From: Montifringilla adamsi
Lineage: Eukaryota; Chordata; Aves; Passeriformes; Passeridae
Direction: 5' to 3'
Length of the DNA stretch: 64,000 nucleotides
Assembly: GCA_017590115.1 (NCBI GenBank)
Contig: JAGGNK010008781.1
Location: 3,205,676 to 3,269,675 of the forward strand
Shown: positions 24,301 through 36,300 of the stretch, one piece after another
Position numbering within the stretch: the first letter of the stretch is position 1
Layout of the letters: the number at the start of each line of letters is the position of its first letter
The notes under the pieces: generated by a model
What the model saw: only the letters and a program-made list of their open reading frames with translations
What the model was told of the DNA's origin: nothing
Database searches by the model: none
Translations under genes and position numbers: made by a program

Positions 24301-27300
24301 CATTTCTACTAGGTGCTGATCTTCCACACTTTCCAGTTTGGTCTTCAGGCTTTCCAGGTTTTGCTCTTTCTCCTCCGTGACTGCCACCAGTTTTGCTTTC
24401 AGTGACTCGATTTCTTTCAAGTGATGAGATCTCTCATTTTCCTGCTTCACTTTTAGATTTGCCATTTCATTCTCATAGTCTAATTTCATCTTCTCAATCT
24501 GAGTCTTCAACTCAGCGAATTCTGCTGTCTGAGCCCCAACACCTTTGCTGAAAGAAACTTTCAGCTCTTCCATTGCTTGCTGATGGGAGGCAATTGCAGA
24601 TTCCAGCTTAGACTTCCACAGCTCAATCACGTCAGAATTCTCCTTGTTGGCGTGGTCAAGTTTGGTTTTCAAGGATTCATTTTCCTTTGCCATTCTCTCA
24701 TTTGAAGCTGAAAGGGACTTGATCTCTTTCTGCAAGGCTTCCTCACTAAGGCCAAACTTCTCTTTCAGCGAGTTCATCTCGTTCTGATGTTCTTTGCCAG
24801 CTGCTGCCATTTTTTCTTGCAAAGAACTGATTTCTTGTAGCAAGGAGAGAGAAGTGTCCACGTCGTCGATGTGTTTGCTGGAATCCAGCCTCCCTCGGAG
24901 CTCAGCCACTTCCTTCACCCTCAGTGCCAGGTCCCTCTCCAGCTCCATGATCCGGGACTTTTCCGACACTGTGGCCACCTATGATCAACAGCATTTTAAG
25001 AAAAGAAGAATTATGAAAGATACATTTTATACAAAGGCATTCAGGCCTTGCTGAAAAGCTTCCACCGAGCGTTGCAAATCGCTTCAAAAAGGGAAAAATG
25101 TCCACAGTTCACATGACAAACATCTCATATTGTCTATAAACATAGAATTTACTAAAATTTGTTCTTCTGGTAGTATCTAGAAATAACTTGCTAAAAAATT
25201 TACAAACCACCCTGATGGGTATTATCAATGATTAACAAAGTGTTCCTCAGAACCATTTTAAGGCAGACTGGAAAAAAAATGGAGAACCTTGAGGTCTTTG
25301 TTGAAATAATTCCTTCCAAATTCATCTCACACCAGCTATAAGACTGTCAGGAAATGACAAACACATTTTGAACTGATAAATCCTCTGAAATCCCTTCTAT
25401 ACCTGCTCCATTCTCTCTGCAAAAGTGTCCTGACACCATCTGAGCTTTTCACTGACTGTTGGAGCAGCTTTTGCTACAGCAAAGCTCCTAGAATTAATTC
25501 TAATTGGGAAGTTACTGCTTTGACCTCCTGGAAAAGGTATTACTTACCCACAGTTGCCCTTTAAAAGTACTTATTATACATTGAATTGTTGGTTTTATAT
25601 TCATCCTGGGTTTTTTTATTCATCCCACCTGACCTTCAAGAAAATCCCCATGTGTGAGCATGAATATATGTGTGTGTGTGTATATATATCTATTTTTCTT
25701 TAAGAATTGACACCTACTGAACTTCTGACTTGGTACCAAGTATGTCAGTAATATTCTGACAGGCAGCAGTATTACTAATTACTGGGATATCCATTAAAAG
25801 ATTATATCATTGGTGGGAAAAAAAAGAGCTAAAGAGCCACTGCAAACCATGATTTAGCAAAACAAGTGGTGCAGCAGCTACTGAAGAGCTCAGAAACCAA
25901 GCCCCAAATACTCAGTTTGTGTTAAAAGGATTGGCATGTACAATCTTAGGTATTGTGGGTTTAATGAACTCTGCTAATTTTTCAAGTGAGCTACTGAATG
26001 TTCCTTTCTGTCAACTCACTATCCCATCTTGCTACTTTTGGATCCAAGGATTACTTTTGCAGTGTGAAGACATCTTACCTGAGTTCTTCAACGAGTCACA
26101 TGTCCAGGCACACACACACACCCCATGGAAGCTCAAAATTAATCCTAATTTTTTACAGTTTTCCAGCTCTGGCTACGGCAGGAGCAAGGACCTGTTCCAG
26201 CACGTGTCACCCCCGGCATTGTGCCATCAGAAATCTTCCACAACACAGATCAGGCTCGTTATTCAAACAGGGAAAACCATTACCCTAGTGTCTTCTAACT
26301 CCCTCTGGAGTTTGTCAGCTTTGGTCTTTTCAAAGAGCAGGCTCTGTTCAAGCTCCTTAATGCGGGCATGCTCCAGTTTGGTCTGCGTCTGTTAGTGGAG
26401 AGGGAGAGGAAGAGAACACAACGGTGCCACCATCACATGCCAGCACAAGAGGAGGAGCCACATGCAGGCCGTGCTGCCAGAGCCTTCTAACAGGTGAGCA
26501 GAGAGGATGCAAGGGGGGAAAAATGGACAGGAAAATGCTATGGATGAGGAGGATGGGCTGAAGGTGTGAATGGATGGGCGTGTAAAAATGAAATCAAATG
26601 TGTAAAATAAATAAATAAATGAACAGCAAACGGAGAAACGGGAACAAAAAAAGTTTCATGCAGCTGAGTAGAAGTTATTTATCAGTACATGAAGTTTTCA
26701 GCACAAATTAGAATAGTTATGTCAAAAATATATATATATATGTGCATACATATCTCTTCCTGTTCTAACAGGATGGTAAGTCCCTTTCCTTGTCACCCCA
26801 TTACCTTTTTCCTTTAATGTCTTTGGCTGATTTTATTAAAATATTATTTATTAACATGGGGACAAAAATTCTCCACTGAAGCTGATGTGACAAATCAAAA
26901 CTTTAACTTTTTTTTTTTTTGATAGTAGCTGTCTCTAAGTCTCAGCCATAAAAATGCTTCTGGCCAAGACCTGGGAACATGAAGGCTCCTCTGTCACTAT
27001 GGTTTGAATTATCTGAACAGAAACAGAAAGAGAATGGTTGCCTGTAACTCCAAAACCCTCCTCTTTTTCCCCCCTCTTCTCCTCTTTCAGGAAGGAAGCA
27101 AGCAACAAGATTCCTCAAAACCAGATAAAAAAGTGGATCAGCCTGGTTGCTCTGCAGTTATTGATGTCTAAATATACTGAAGAACATGTGAAAGTCAGAA
27201 AAAAGTAAGATCTTTGGAATTCTAACAGGTTCCTAAAGGGAAGTGGGACGCACACGAACCCAAGTGAGAAAGTACTTCCTGGTTTTTGCTTACAAACAGA

Positions 27301-30300
27301 ATTTTTAGCAAGAACAGTGAATTTTTGATATTCTGGCTTGATATTCAGATAGTCCCTGAGGTCTGCAAGAGAGCCTGAAGTTTGGGAGATGCAGGGAAAG
27401 TCCAGCAGGTAATTCAAACCTGACCTGCACCTCTGAAGAAGGGAAGAGAAAAAAATGAAAAAGAAATATAAAGATGAGGATAAGTTTCTTATCTGCTTCT
27501 CCAAACACAGAATTCCTTCTGGCAGCAGCAAGCTCTTCCTTCCCAAAAGCATCCAGACATCCAAGGGAGCTGATTTTTTAAACAGCTGAAAATAGTTGGC
27601 CATGTTTCTATGGAGTTCCTTGGTCCACAAACACTTGAAAGTTGCTGCTTAGATTTGTTGATGTTTTCATTCATTTCATTCAATAGCAGGTCTATTTCTC
27701 TCTCACTGGAAGATCTTCAGGGTGTAACAGGCAAAAATGCTCCAAGAACACGGATTTTTATTTTTTTTTTTGCTGCCCATAGCCTTTGAAAATGGATTTA
27801 AGTATTCTAAGGGAAATAATATTTAATAAGTGGCTACAATTCAGTTTTCTCTCTGACACAGGTCAGTATTAGTTTTGATCCACAACTAAATTGTAAGTAA
27901 ATTTGAGAAACAAATCTGCTTTAAAAGCTGGAAATTCAAACCTTATTTGCTCTAATTCAGCAAGGGGATCTACTAAAACCCAAGAAATCATAAATCTCAT
28001 GGTTGCAGAATTCCACCTGTGTGCCTCTGGAATATGTAACTTTAAGGTTTTTTATGCTACATAAAACCCAAACTCTTTGATCATTAATTTTACAGACAGT
28101 GTTTTACTGCTCCAAAGATCAGACAGACCATCACTGATTACTGGGTTTTTTAAAATCCCATCTCTAATACACTACAAAGGCAAGTAAGTTAAAATCCTGC
28201 CAAAATGGAAATAAAAGATTAAAAAAGAATACTTTGCTTGACACCTTTCTCCCCATTTAGAGATGAGACATTATCCTTTAATCAAATCTGATTTCCAAGG
28301 GACAGATTCCAGATTTCCTGAGGTAAGAATCATTGCAAAATTTTGAACTGCTCAAATTTCTCTCCTGATGATGTGGAGAGAAATTCTTACTGATTATGGT
28401 TCTCTTTGAGGAAACCCAGAACACAGTCAAGTGAGAAGAGAGAGTACCCCAAAAAGAAGAAAACAATTTGATTGTAAACCTTAACTTGGATGGAAAATAA
28501 AAGCAGGGAAAAAAAAAACCAGACAACAAAGCCAAAGGAATCATCTTCCCCTTCTCCAGAGCTTCACAGTCAGGGAAGTGATGTGGAAATGGGATTCTTA
28601 CTCTGCCTTGAACCTCCAAGAATTCCACCCAAACTTGGAGGCAGGACATCAGCCTTTTCCAGCACCTGTGTGCTCTGGCTATTCCTTCACCCCAGAATAA
28701 ACCTCCCTGTGACATTCTCCATCACAGTGGGAAATTGTGCTGAGCCACAAATCCTGACAATCAGTTCTAGGATGGGGCAAGACACCCTCCAGTCCCCTTG
28801 TGCTGGACACAATCCCAGGACACCACAGGATCTGGGAGTGTCAGCCTGGAAACTCCTCTGCAGAGTGAAGAGGTCCATTTTGAATGGAAACATCAGAAAA
28901 GGGAAATCAGGAGAAAAGATGGGATCAAAGAAGGAGGACACAAAACTAGAGAAAGGAAGGGCACATGCAGATTTATTTCTAACAAAGCATCAGCCTGATG
29001 GGGAGACTGGAGGAGACCCAGATCCCTGAGGGATCTCTGCAAAGGGAAGCCCTAAGGATGCACAGCAGGATCCAGTTCTAGTCTTGAGAACTTCCTATCT
29101 TGGCTGGGGATGCAGCAGAGGAGGCAGCCTGGGATAAATTTATCTTTAAAATTCCACTAATCTGAGTTAGGGAAGCAAGAGGGCTCCTAAAACATCTTGC
29201 ATGGCCATTTCTGTTATCAAGTAACACATTTTTCCTACATAATTTAAAGAGGAGCTACATGAAGATACAGTAAAATCAGACAGCTTTGTAAAGTAATTGT
29301 TCAGAGGGTTTTAATCATCTTCCCCCTCTGCATTTCATACAGGAAAAAGGAAACAAATATGGGGAGATGAAGAACAGACAGATTTTTTTTTTCCCTCAGA
29401 AAAATTGTCATCTATTGAATAGTAGCAATATCTCATAGAAGAGCAGGCAAGATTTTGTGAAGAAAACAGCTAAAATCCTACATTTAAATTAAAGCCACTT
29501 CAGGATGCTGGTCAGTCATGTTCTGCAAGCTCCTGGACTCTTCAGTGAGTTGCAAAGGTTTTGACCCTAAAGAATTCTAATGCCACACTGGCCCTGTCTG
29601 CAGTTAATGGGCATTACCACGTTTAGTCATTACACACATTCTTTCCAAGAAATGTTGTAATTGCTCTGAAAGCAACATGCACACAAATACCAGAGTCAAT
29701 GTCTCAATAACAGATTATGCAGTTAGTGAATCAGTATAAGCATTTTCTGCACACAATCTGTTAACATGGGATGTCTCTGCACATTGAAGTGCCCTCTTAC
29801 ATTTTCTGGGTCTTCCGAAATCTGCCTCTTTCGCTATCAGTAAAATTGAAAAAAACAAACAAACAAAAATGTTTCACCTGCAGACTCAGCACTACCATTC
29901 CAACACAAACAACAGGAGACATTCCATCAGCTTGAATTCAGTTTAAACCCCCAAGCTAAGCAGCTTGACAAACCAGTCTTTAGGATGGTTTGCCATGACT
30001 ATCGATAGATTTAACAGAAAATAAAAAACTGAAATATTTCCATGGACTAAATAATAAAAGGAACATTCTATGAAGAGTCTAGATAGGTATCTTAAAATGA
30101 ATGGAAGACTAAAATAAAAGAAATGTTATATGAAATGAGTATTTTTCATAAGGCTAGCACTTCAATGACAAATGCTTTATAGCAACACAGTTAACTAAGT
30201 TTGTACTTTTTAACCTGTGCAAGAATTTCTAATATCCTTCTGATTACACAACAGAGTAGTGCAATTAAAAGTATCTTGCTTATTAATTGGAATTTTGGGA

Positions 30301-33300
30301 TAAAAATTTGGCAGTGCTCAAATACCTGAGAACAATCCTTCCATAAATGGTTTCTATTCTGACTGTGCAATAACACACTGTGCTGTAGCCCAACATTACA
30401 GTTCTATAAAAAATAGATAAAAGTTGCACACATTAACAGCTATTCAGATTTTATGTGCAAACTCTCAGGACAGCACACCCTCCATTAATCAACCTTCCCT
30501 ACGGGCAGCACAGAAATTACTCAAGAAATTGATCAAACAGGACAAGTCTTCAATATTAATTTTCAAAGGCATAAATATTATCTTGCAATTTTGTAACTTC
30601 AAAACTATTTTTTTCTTAGTGGTTACTTTTAACAGAAAAAGTTACAATTTTCTATGAATTAATTTAATTTCTTTAAATAACTAATAGCCTTTCCATAGCA
30701 CAGCCTTTGCTAAAGTGTGTAACTGAATTTGGTGTGCAATCCTGCAATTTTGGGACAATTGGCTTACTAAAGGACTGCAGAAAGGGGTTTCATTTTCATG
30801 TGGCTGGACCAGGATAGCATCTTTTAATGATTCCTGCCTTTCTGTGCCCTCCTGGATATCCCTTTTACAAAGCTGGAGATATTTTACCTCTAGGTCTCCT
30901 TTGGTAATGGATTCTTCTTCCACACGGAACTGAAGGTCTTCCACTTTCCTGTGGGGACAACTCATTAAAATTCAGGTAATTTTGGAAGCAAATGCTTTCA
31001 AGCTCACTTTTCAGTGGAAATCAGAATGACAGTGACAACATTCCCATTGTACCAGCAAACTGCCAGGAACATTAAGGAGAAATAACTCACAGGAAGCATC
31101 CTGTGAGGGATGGAGGGAAAACTGCTGTCCTTAAAACACTACCAGTGCCAAAGCACGGCATCACTACTCCTGCAGCTCTGAAGAGGGTATTTTGCATTAA
31201 AGCCCTTTAAATCCTCATTGATTCTCTCCTTTTGTCACCCTTCTGGTGATCTGAGGTGACCTAAATGAGCAGTTTGATCTCACATTCTATATATTCTACC
31301 ATTCATGTTGGAAACAGCCAGAAATTCAGGATACATCCAAAGTATCCACAGGCCTTCGAGATGTCACAACTGCATGGAAACTCCAGCACTGAGAAACGTG
31401 TCTGGATCAGGAAGAACAGCAAGATGCACAAGGGAAGCACAAGAAGAACATTAATTACACTAATGAGGACAGTTTGGGGTTACCTTTTCTCTTCCTCAAG
31501 CTGATTGAGGAGCTCCACTTTCTCCCTGTCAGCTGCCTCCACCATAGCTCGGAGCTGGTCCATTTTTGCCTCCATCTCCAGCACGTGCTAATCAGGAAGA
31601 GGAACAAAACCAAAATTTACTAAGCTGGGAAATACAGGAATTTTTTCCAAGTTATGTGCCTGTACCTCAGTAACCACAATTTGGTGAAGTGATGGGCCAA
31701 GTGACAGGAATTTTATCAAATATGGACATCATCAAAGACTGCAGTGAAGTTCAACAAAAATTAGTTAAATTCAGTAGATCTGGTATCTCATCGAGCCAAA
31801 GATCCCACAAGGGAGATCTCACAGGTATGGATCATTTTACTTTTAGCACACCACCTCTTACTCTCAGCCCTTTTAAATAAGAAAAGCCCATTTTGGAGGT
31901 TAAGTCCATGGTGTTAACTCTGTTTCAGGAGAGCAAAAACTCCCTCACCCGGTCGTGCCCATCGCGAACCAGAGCCAATTCCTGCTCGATCTCCCCGACG
32001 TGGCTCGTTGCTTTTGCAACTTCTGCCCTCTCCAGGTCCCTTTCTGCCAGGAGCTGCTCAATGTGCTGCTGCTTCTCCTTCAGGGCCTCCTGGAGGGCTG
32101 TGGTGCCCGAAATTTTTCTTGCATAACGGGAAGAGGTTTCTGTCAACTTCACAAAATAAATGCATTAAAAATCATTCTGCACCAAGAGAAAGGAAACAGG
32201 GGTGTAGTGGGCACCTCCAGACTCCACAAACACAGGGTTAGTAAAGCAAATGCTTTCTGTGACCTACTGTACCTTCTCCTTTTTGCACTTAAATGACTTC
32301 ATTTTCCAGAATTTAACAGTGGCAAACATGTGTGGTCAGAGCCCTGTAAGGAGGAGCAGCCAGAGGAACAGGCAGGAGGGATGAAGTAAAAATAAAAGGT
32401 CTCAGTCGAAGGTGTAGACTCACATAAAGGCTGGCTCAGGATGCTCCTAAGCATCTTTTTACATTAAAAAAAAAAGAAAAGCAGCTTCCTAGCAAGCAAA
32501 AAACATCATGTCTCTATTTAACAGGTCATTATCTTGGGTCACCAGCAGCAGTCCAATGCTTCCAAATGCTCCATGAAAAGCTTTGGGAACTCCCACCAGC
32601 ATGTGGCACCTCCACCATGGCAAAAGCAGCCAGGATGAAGAGCATTTACCTTGACCTAAAGTCAACCTTGCAGCTAAAACCTTGTGAAGAACAACTACTG
32701 GTATATAAAATAAAATATATGTTTCTATCACTTGGAATTAAATTACTTCTGGGAAAAAGATCTGGAATATTAAGTTTCAAGAATGCAGATTAAAAGTAAT
32801 CAGGAGAATTGTAGCTAAAATGAAACCAGGTTTTTCTTGATCTTGCCCCACTGAATGGAATCAGTACCAGGGAAAATTCATTATGGCCCTACCAGCTACA
32901 CCCTCACAAATTCCAGAGCCATCAGGGAAAGTAAATAAATTAAAATGATGAAGTGAGCGATAGTTGTGAAAACAGCAAAAACTGAAAAAAAAATTCCAGT
33001 GCTGTCCATAAAACCTGTCTTTAACAGCTGAGAAATTTGCCTAAGTATAAATGAGAATGACAGCTCAGTTATTTTTTTTTTTAAAAACCCAAATCATGAT
33101 CCTTCCAGAGATCAAAACATTGAATAGCTGCCACAGCCAGCCTGGAAAGCTGGCACTGGCCAAGAGCCCCAGCTGAGAGCACAGCAGGGATTATTCTCCT
33201 GCCAGCACAGACACCCCCCTTCCCTGCTGCACAATCCCTGCCCCAGCTCCTGCCAGCCTGGATCCCACCCTGCACACTCTGCAACCCACTGCTGGTGCCC

Positions 33301-36300
33301 TTCCAGTCATCAGACAGAGTAAACCACCTTCACTCTCATGCTTCATTGGCTGTTTCAGACCCTCCCAGTTTCCAGAAAAAATTCCATTCCAGAATGTATT
33401 GCTTTCTAACAGTTTTAGGTCTTCAAATCACCCTTCACTCTCAACTGCAAAACAAATCCAAAACTCTTCAGAGAAACATCAGCTTCCTCCAGACTTGGAA
33501 ATAAACACCAATTGCATCAGACAGCCCCTTAAATCATTGGATCACCTACTCTGACAGCTGCTTTTATCACACAGGAAAAAGAAAATAGAAACGGCCCTGA
33601 ACAACTGAGAAGCCAATGTAAGAGTCCAGAAATCCCCAGAAAAGTTTCAGTTTTCCTAGAAAATGAAGCAGGAAAAGTCTGCTGGGTCAAAACTGATTAC
33701 AGGAAATCTCGTTTCCTCAGCAGCTTAACTTTTAAAGAAAAAGTCTCAGAATTATTTGGACAATCCTTTTAACTTGGATGGCCACCAAATGTCCACAGTG
33801 CCTGAAAAAAAGAGTTGGAAGAAAGCTGGAATTTTAATTCCAGATATAATGGATTACAGCAGCTTTGTATTTTATGACCTAAGTCATGCAAAATCCCTCG
33901 GACAAAACAAAATAAGCAAACATATTTTAGACACTCACAAGGTGTAACTTGGGGGATCACAGCACATGGAATAAAGCATTTGGTTCCACGTGTTAGTGCT
34001 GTGATCCCAAACTAGAGGGCACTCTGCAGCTGCAAGCGCAACTTCCAGAATGGATTAAGTAATGAAGTCTCACTGTTTGTGCCAAATAAAAATCCTTTTT
34101 GTGGCCAGGTATTAACCCTGGTGCCCTGACCGACTGCTGACCTCTGTTAATCTGCTTCAGTCCTGCAGGACCAGGGTTAAATCACCTCTCTGGGCACCTG
34201 CTGGTCAGTGGGACAGTGGGACAGGGAACCTGCTCCCCATCACTGGGAGTCACTCCTTCCTAATTAGATCTATCTATGGACTGTGGTTTTAAAAAAAAAT
34301 CAAGGAAAAAAGATAGGGTGACTGCGTAAAAAATCCAATTATTTCTATGTTTTCAATTGCCATAAAAGAGACTTCTCAAAAGTCAGCCTTCCCAGATTTC
34401 CATTTTACTGCTGCAACCCAAGATTAGGACATTTATGTAACATAGCAACTTCAAAAGAATCCATAGTAAGTGTATTAGGTGGAATTAGTACTGCGTTAGA
34501 TTTCACCTGAGCCACTGCACTTGGCAACACTCAGCCTTTATGAATTCATAGGATTAAAACCAAATCTAAAAGAAAAGAAGGAGGCTTCTCATCAGCAGAG
34601 ACTTGGAAATTGCTTCTGCTGCATTTCTCAGCTGACTCATCTCTTGAAGAGCAAAAGGAAATTTTGAATATTTTAGCCAACGTGAAGCTTCCTTCTTAAA
34701 TAAAACAAGTGTGACATCTGGAAGCTTCAGTGCACACCAGATCCTCAGAAAATGAATTAAATGGAGACTGCAGCCAGAGAAATTAGCTGGTGTCCTAAGC
34801 CCCTTTCTTATTGCAATCACTGTTAGCTTGAATTAAATATTCAACTACTCAGCTGCTCTCCAGGGCTAGCTAAGATTTCCTTCCTCCATGCATGCTTTGA
34901 ATGAGGAGCACCACGAACCGTGCTCTGCCCACGAGCTGCTCTGGCCTGCCCCGAGCCGAGCGGGGCGGGTCGGGGCTGGGAGGGGGGAGCACGGGAAGGA
35001 AAAAGCAGCTTACGAGTCCTGTGCGGCTGGGCTTGCTGCTTACGGAGGAGGCCACGGAGCTCAGCGAGCTCAGCGAGGAGGCGCTGGGGCTGCGCTTCAG
35101 GGCCGCGGGCGTGGGCAGCACCTTGCGCACGGCGGGCTTGGCCTTGGCCGGGGTGGTGGAGGGGAAGCCGATCTTGGTCACCTTGTGCACCGGGGCGAAC
35201 AGGCCGTACTTGGGCTGGCACTGGAAATACCTTCCAAGGGCAAAGCAAGCAGAGGAGAGAGGGAATTAACTTCTTTTCACCTGCACGGGGTGGGTTGGTG
35301 GAGAATTCTAGGTCAGGAGTACGAAAGTGTTAAAGGCATTGGAGTGCAATTCTGCTTAATTCCCATTTGGGAAAGGGGCTTTGAGAGTCTGAGACAGTGT
35401 GAGCACATCAGACTTCAGAAATTCAGAGTAAACACTGCAGCTCTAGTGCCTAAAAAACTCCATTCAGATTCGGTTTTATATCCACAGCTTTCCCCTTCAT
35501 CACATTACTCTGAGCTGCCAACAGATGTGATGGCTCAGAGTTAAAAATAGAAATCAGCTTTTAATTAAATCAAGTAGTTTTATATTTTATTACATACATA
35601 CCATTTATGTATGGTTGATGATACAGAACATATATCTTTGGTTAAATATACACAAAAGCCACTTATAACTTTAAGCTGTTATCACCTATGTTAAGGTGAG
35701 ACAATCTTTGTAAAACCTCTTTTTAATGAGGTAAAAGACTATTCCTTATGGCAAATGAGAAAGAAAGTTAAATTGTGATGTGAGTTAATGCCTTCTGATT
35801 GTGACTTATTGGAGGGAGCAGCTACACTGCTCCCATCTCTACCAGGAGGCAACTGTTGGAACAGGAACTTCCAGCTCCTGGGATGCTGGAAGATTTCCCT
35901 TAAGTACAACTATTGGATATTCAGAGATTTTCTTAACTGAGCATTCCTTCCAAGCTGAGAAATCAAACAGGCATTTAAAAGAAGGAAATTGTGTTTTCCA
36001 TTACCAGTCTATGAATAAAACTCACATGGGAGGAGAGATCAGCTCATCCCACGACTGTGAGAGAAGTGTTGCCATCAGAGAATTCAAACCATTGCACACC
36101 AACCCTCCCCACCAGCAGCACACAAGGCAGCTTTAGAGCCTCCCTCCCTCCCCTGACTGAAAATTTCATGGAAGATATAAAAACCCAAAAGAGAACACAG
36201 AGAGAAATCTCATAAAGTAAATTTGGGGATGGACTGACCTCGTGCCAGCAACAGCTCCATCGTTCTTTCCCAGGGGCTCATCCAGCTCCACTCCACACCA

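Larger units (their letters stand above)
26389..29800 (-). other. CLIP1: CLIP1 intron C8-C9 (3.4 kb, between the two small cassette exons)
   Basis: A 3,412-bp intron with (TAAA)n at 26,603-26,620, a TA-rich run at 26,727-26,742 and four UGCAUG elements (two near each cassette exon or further in). An open frame at 28,490-29,029 on the plus strand is not recognisable as a protein. Confidence 0.87.

Noticed and set aside
28490..29029. 179-codon plus-strand frame in the intron between the cassette exons
   Set aside because: No recognised protein, low-complexity basic start, no matching splice or promoter signals.
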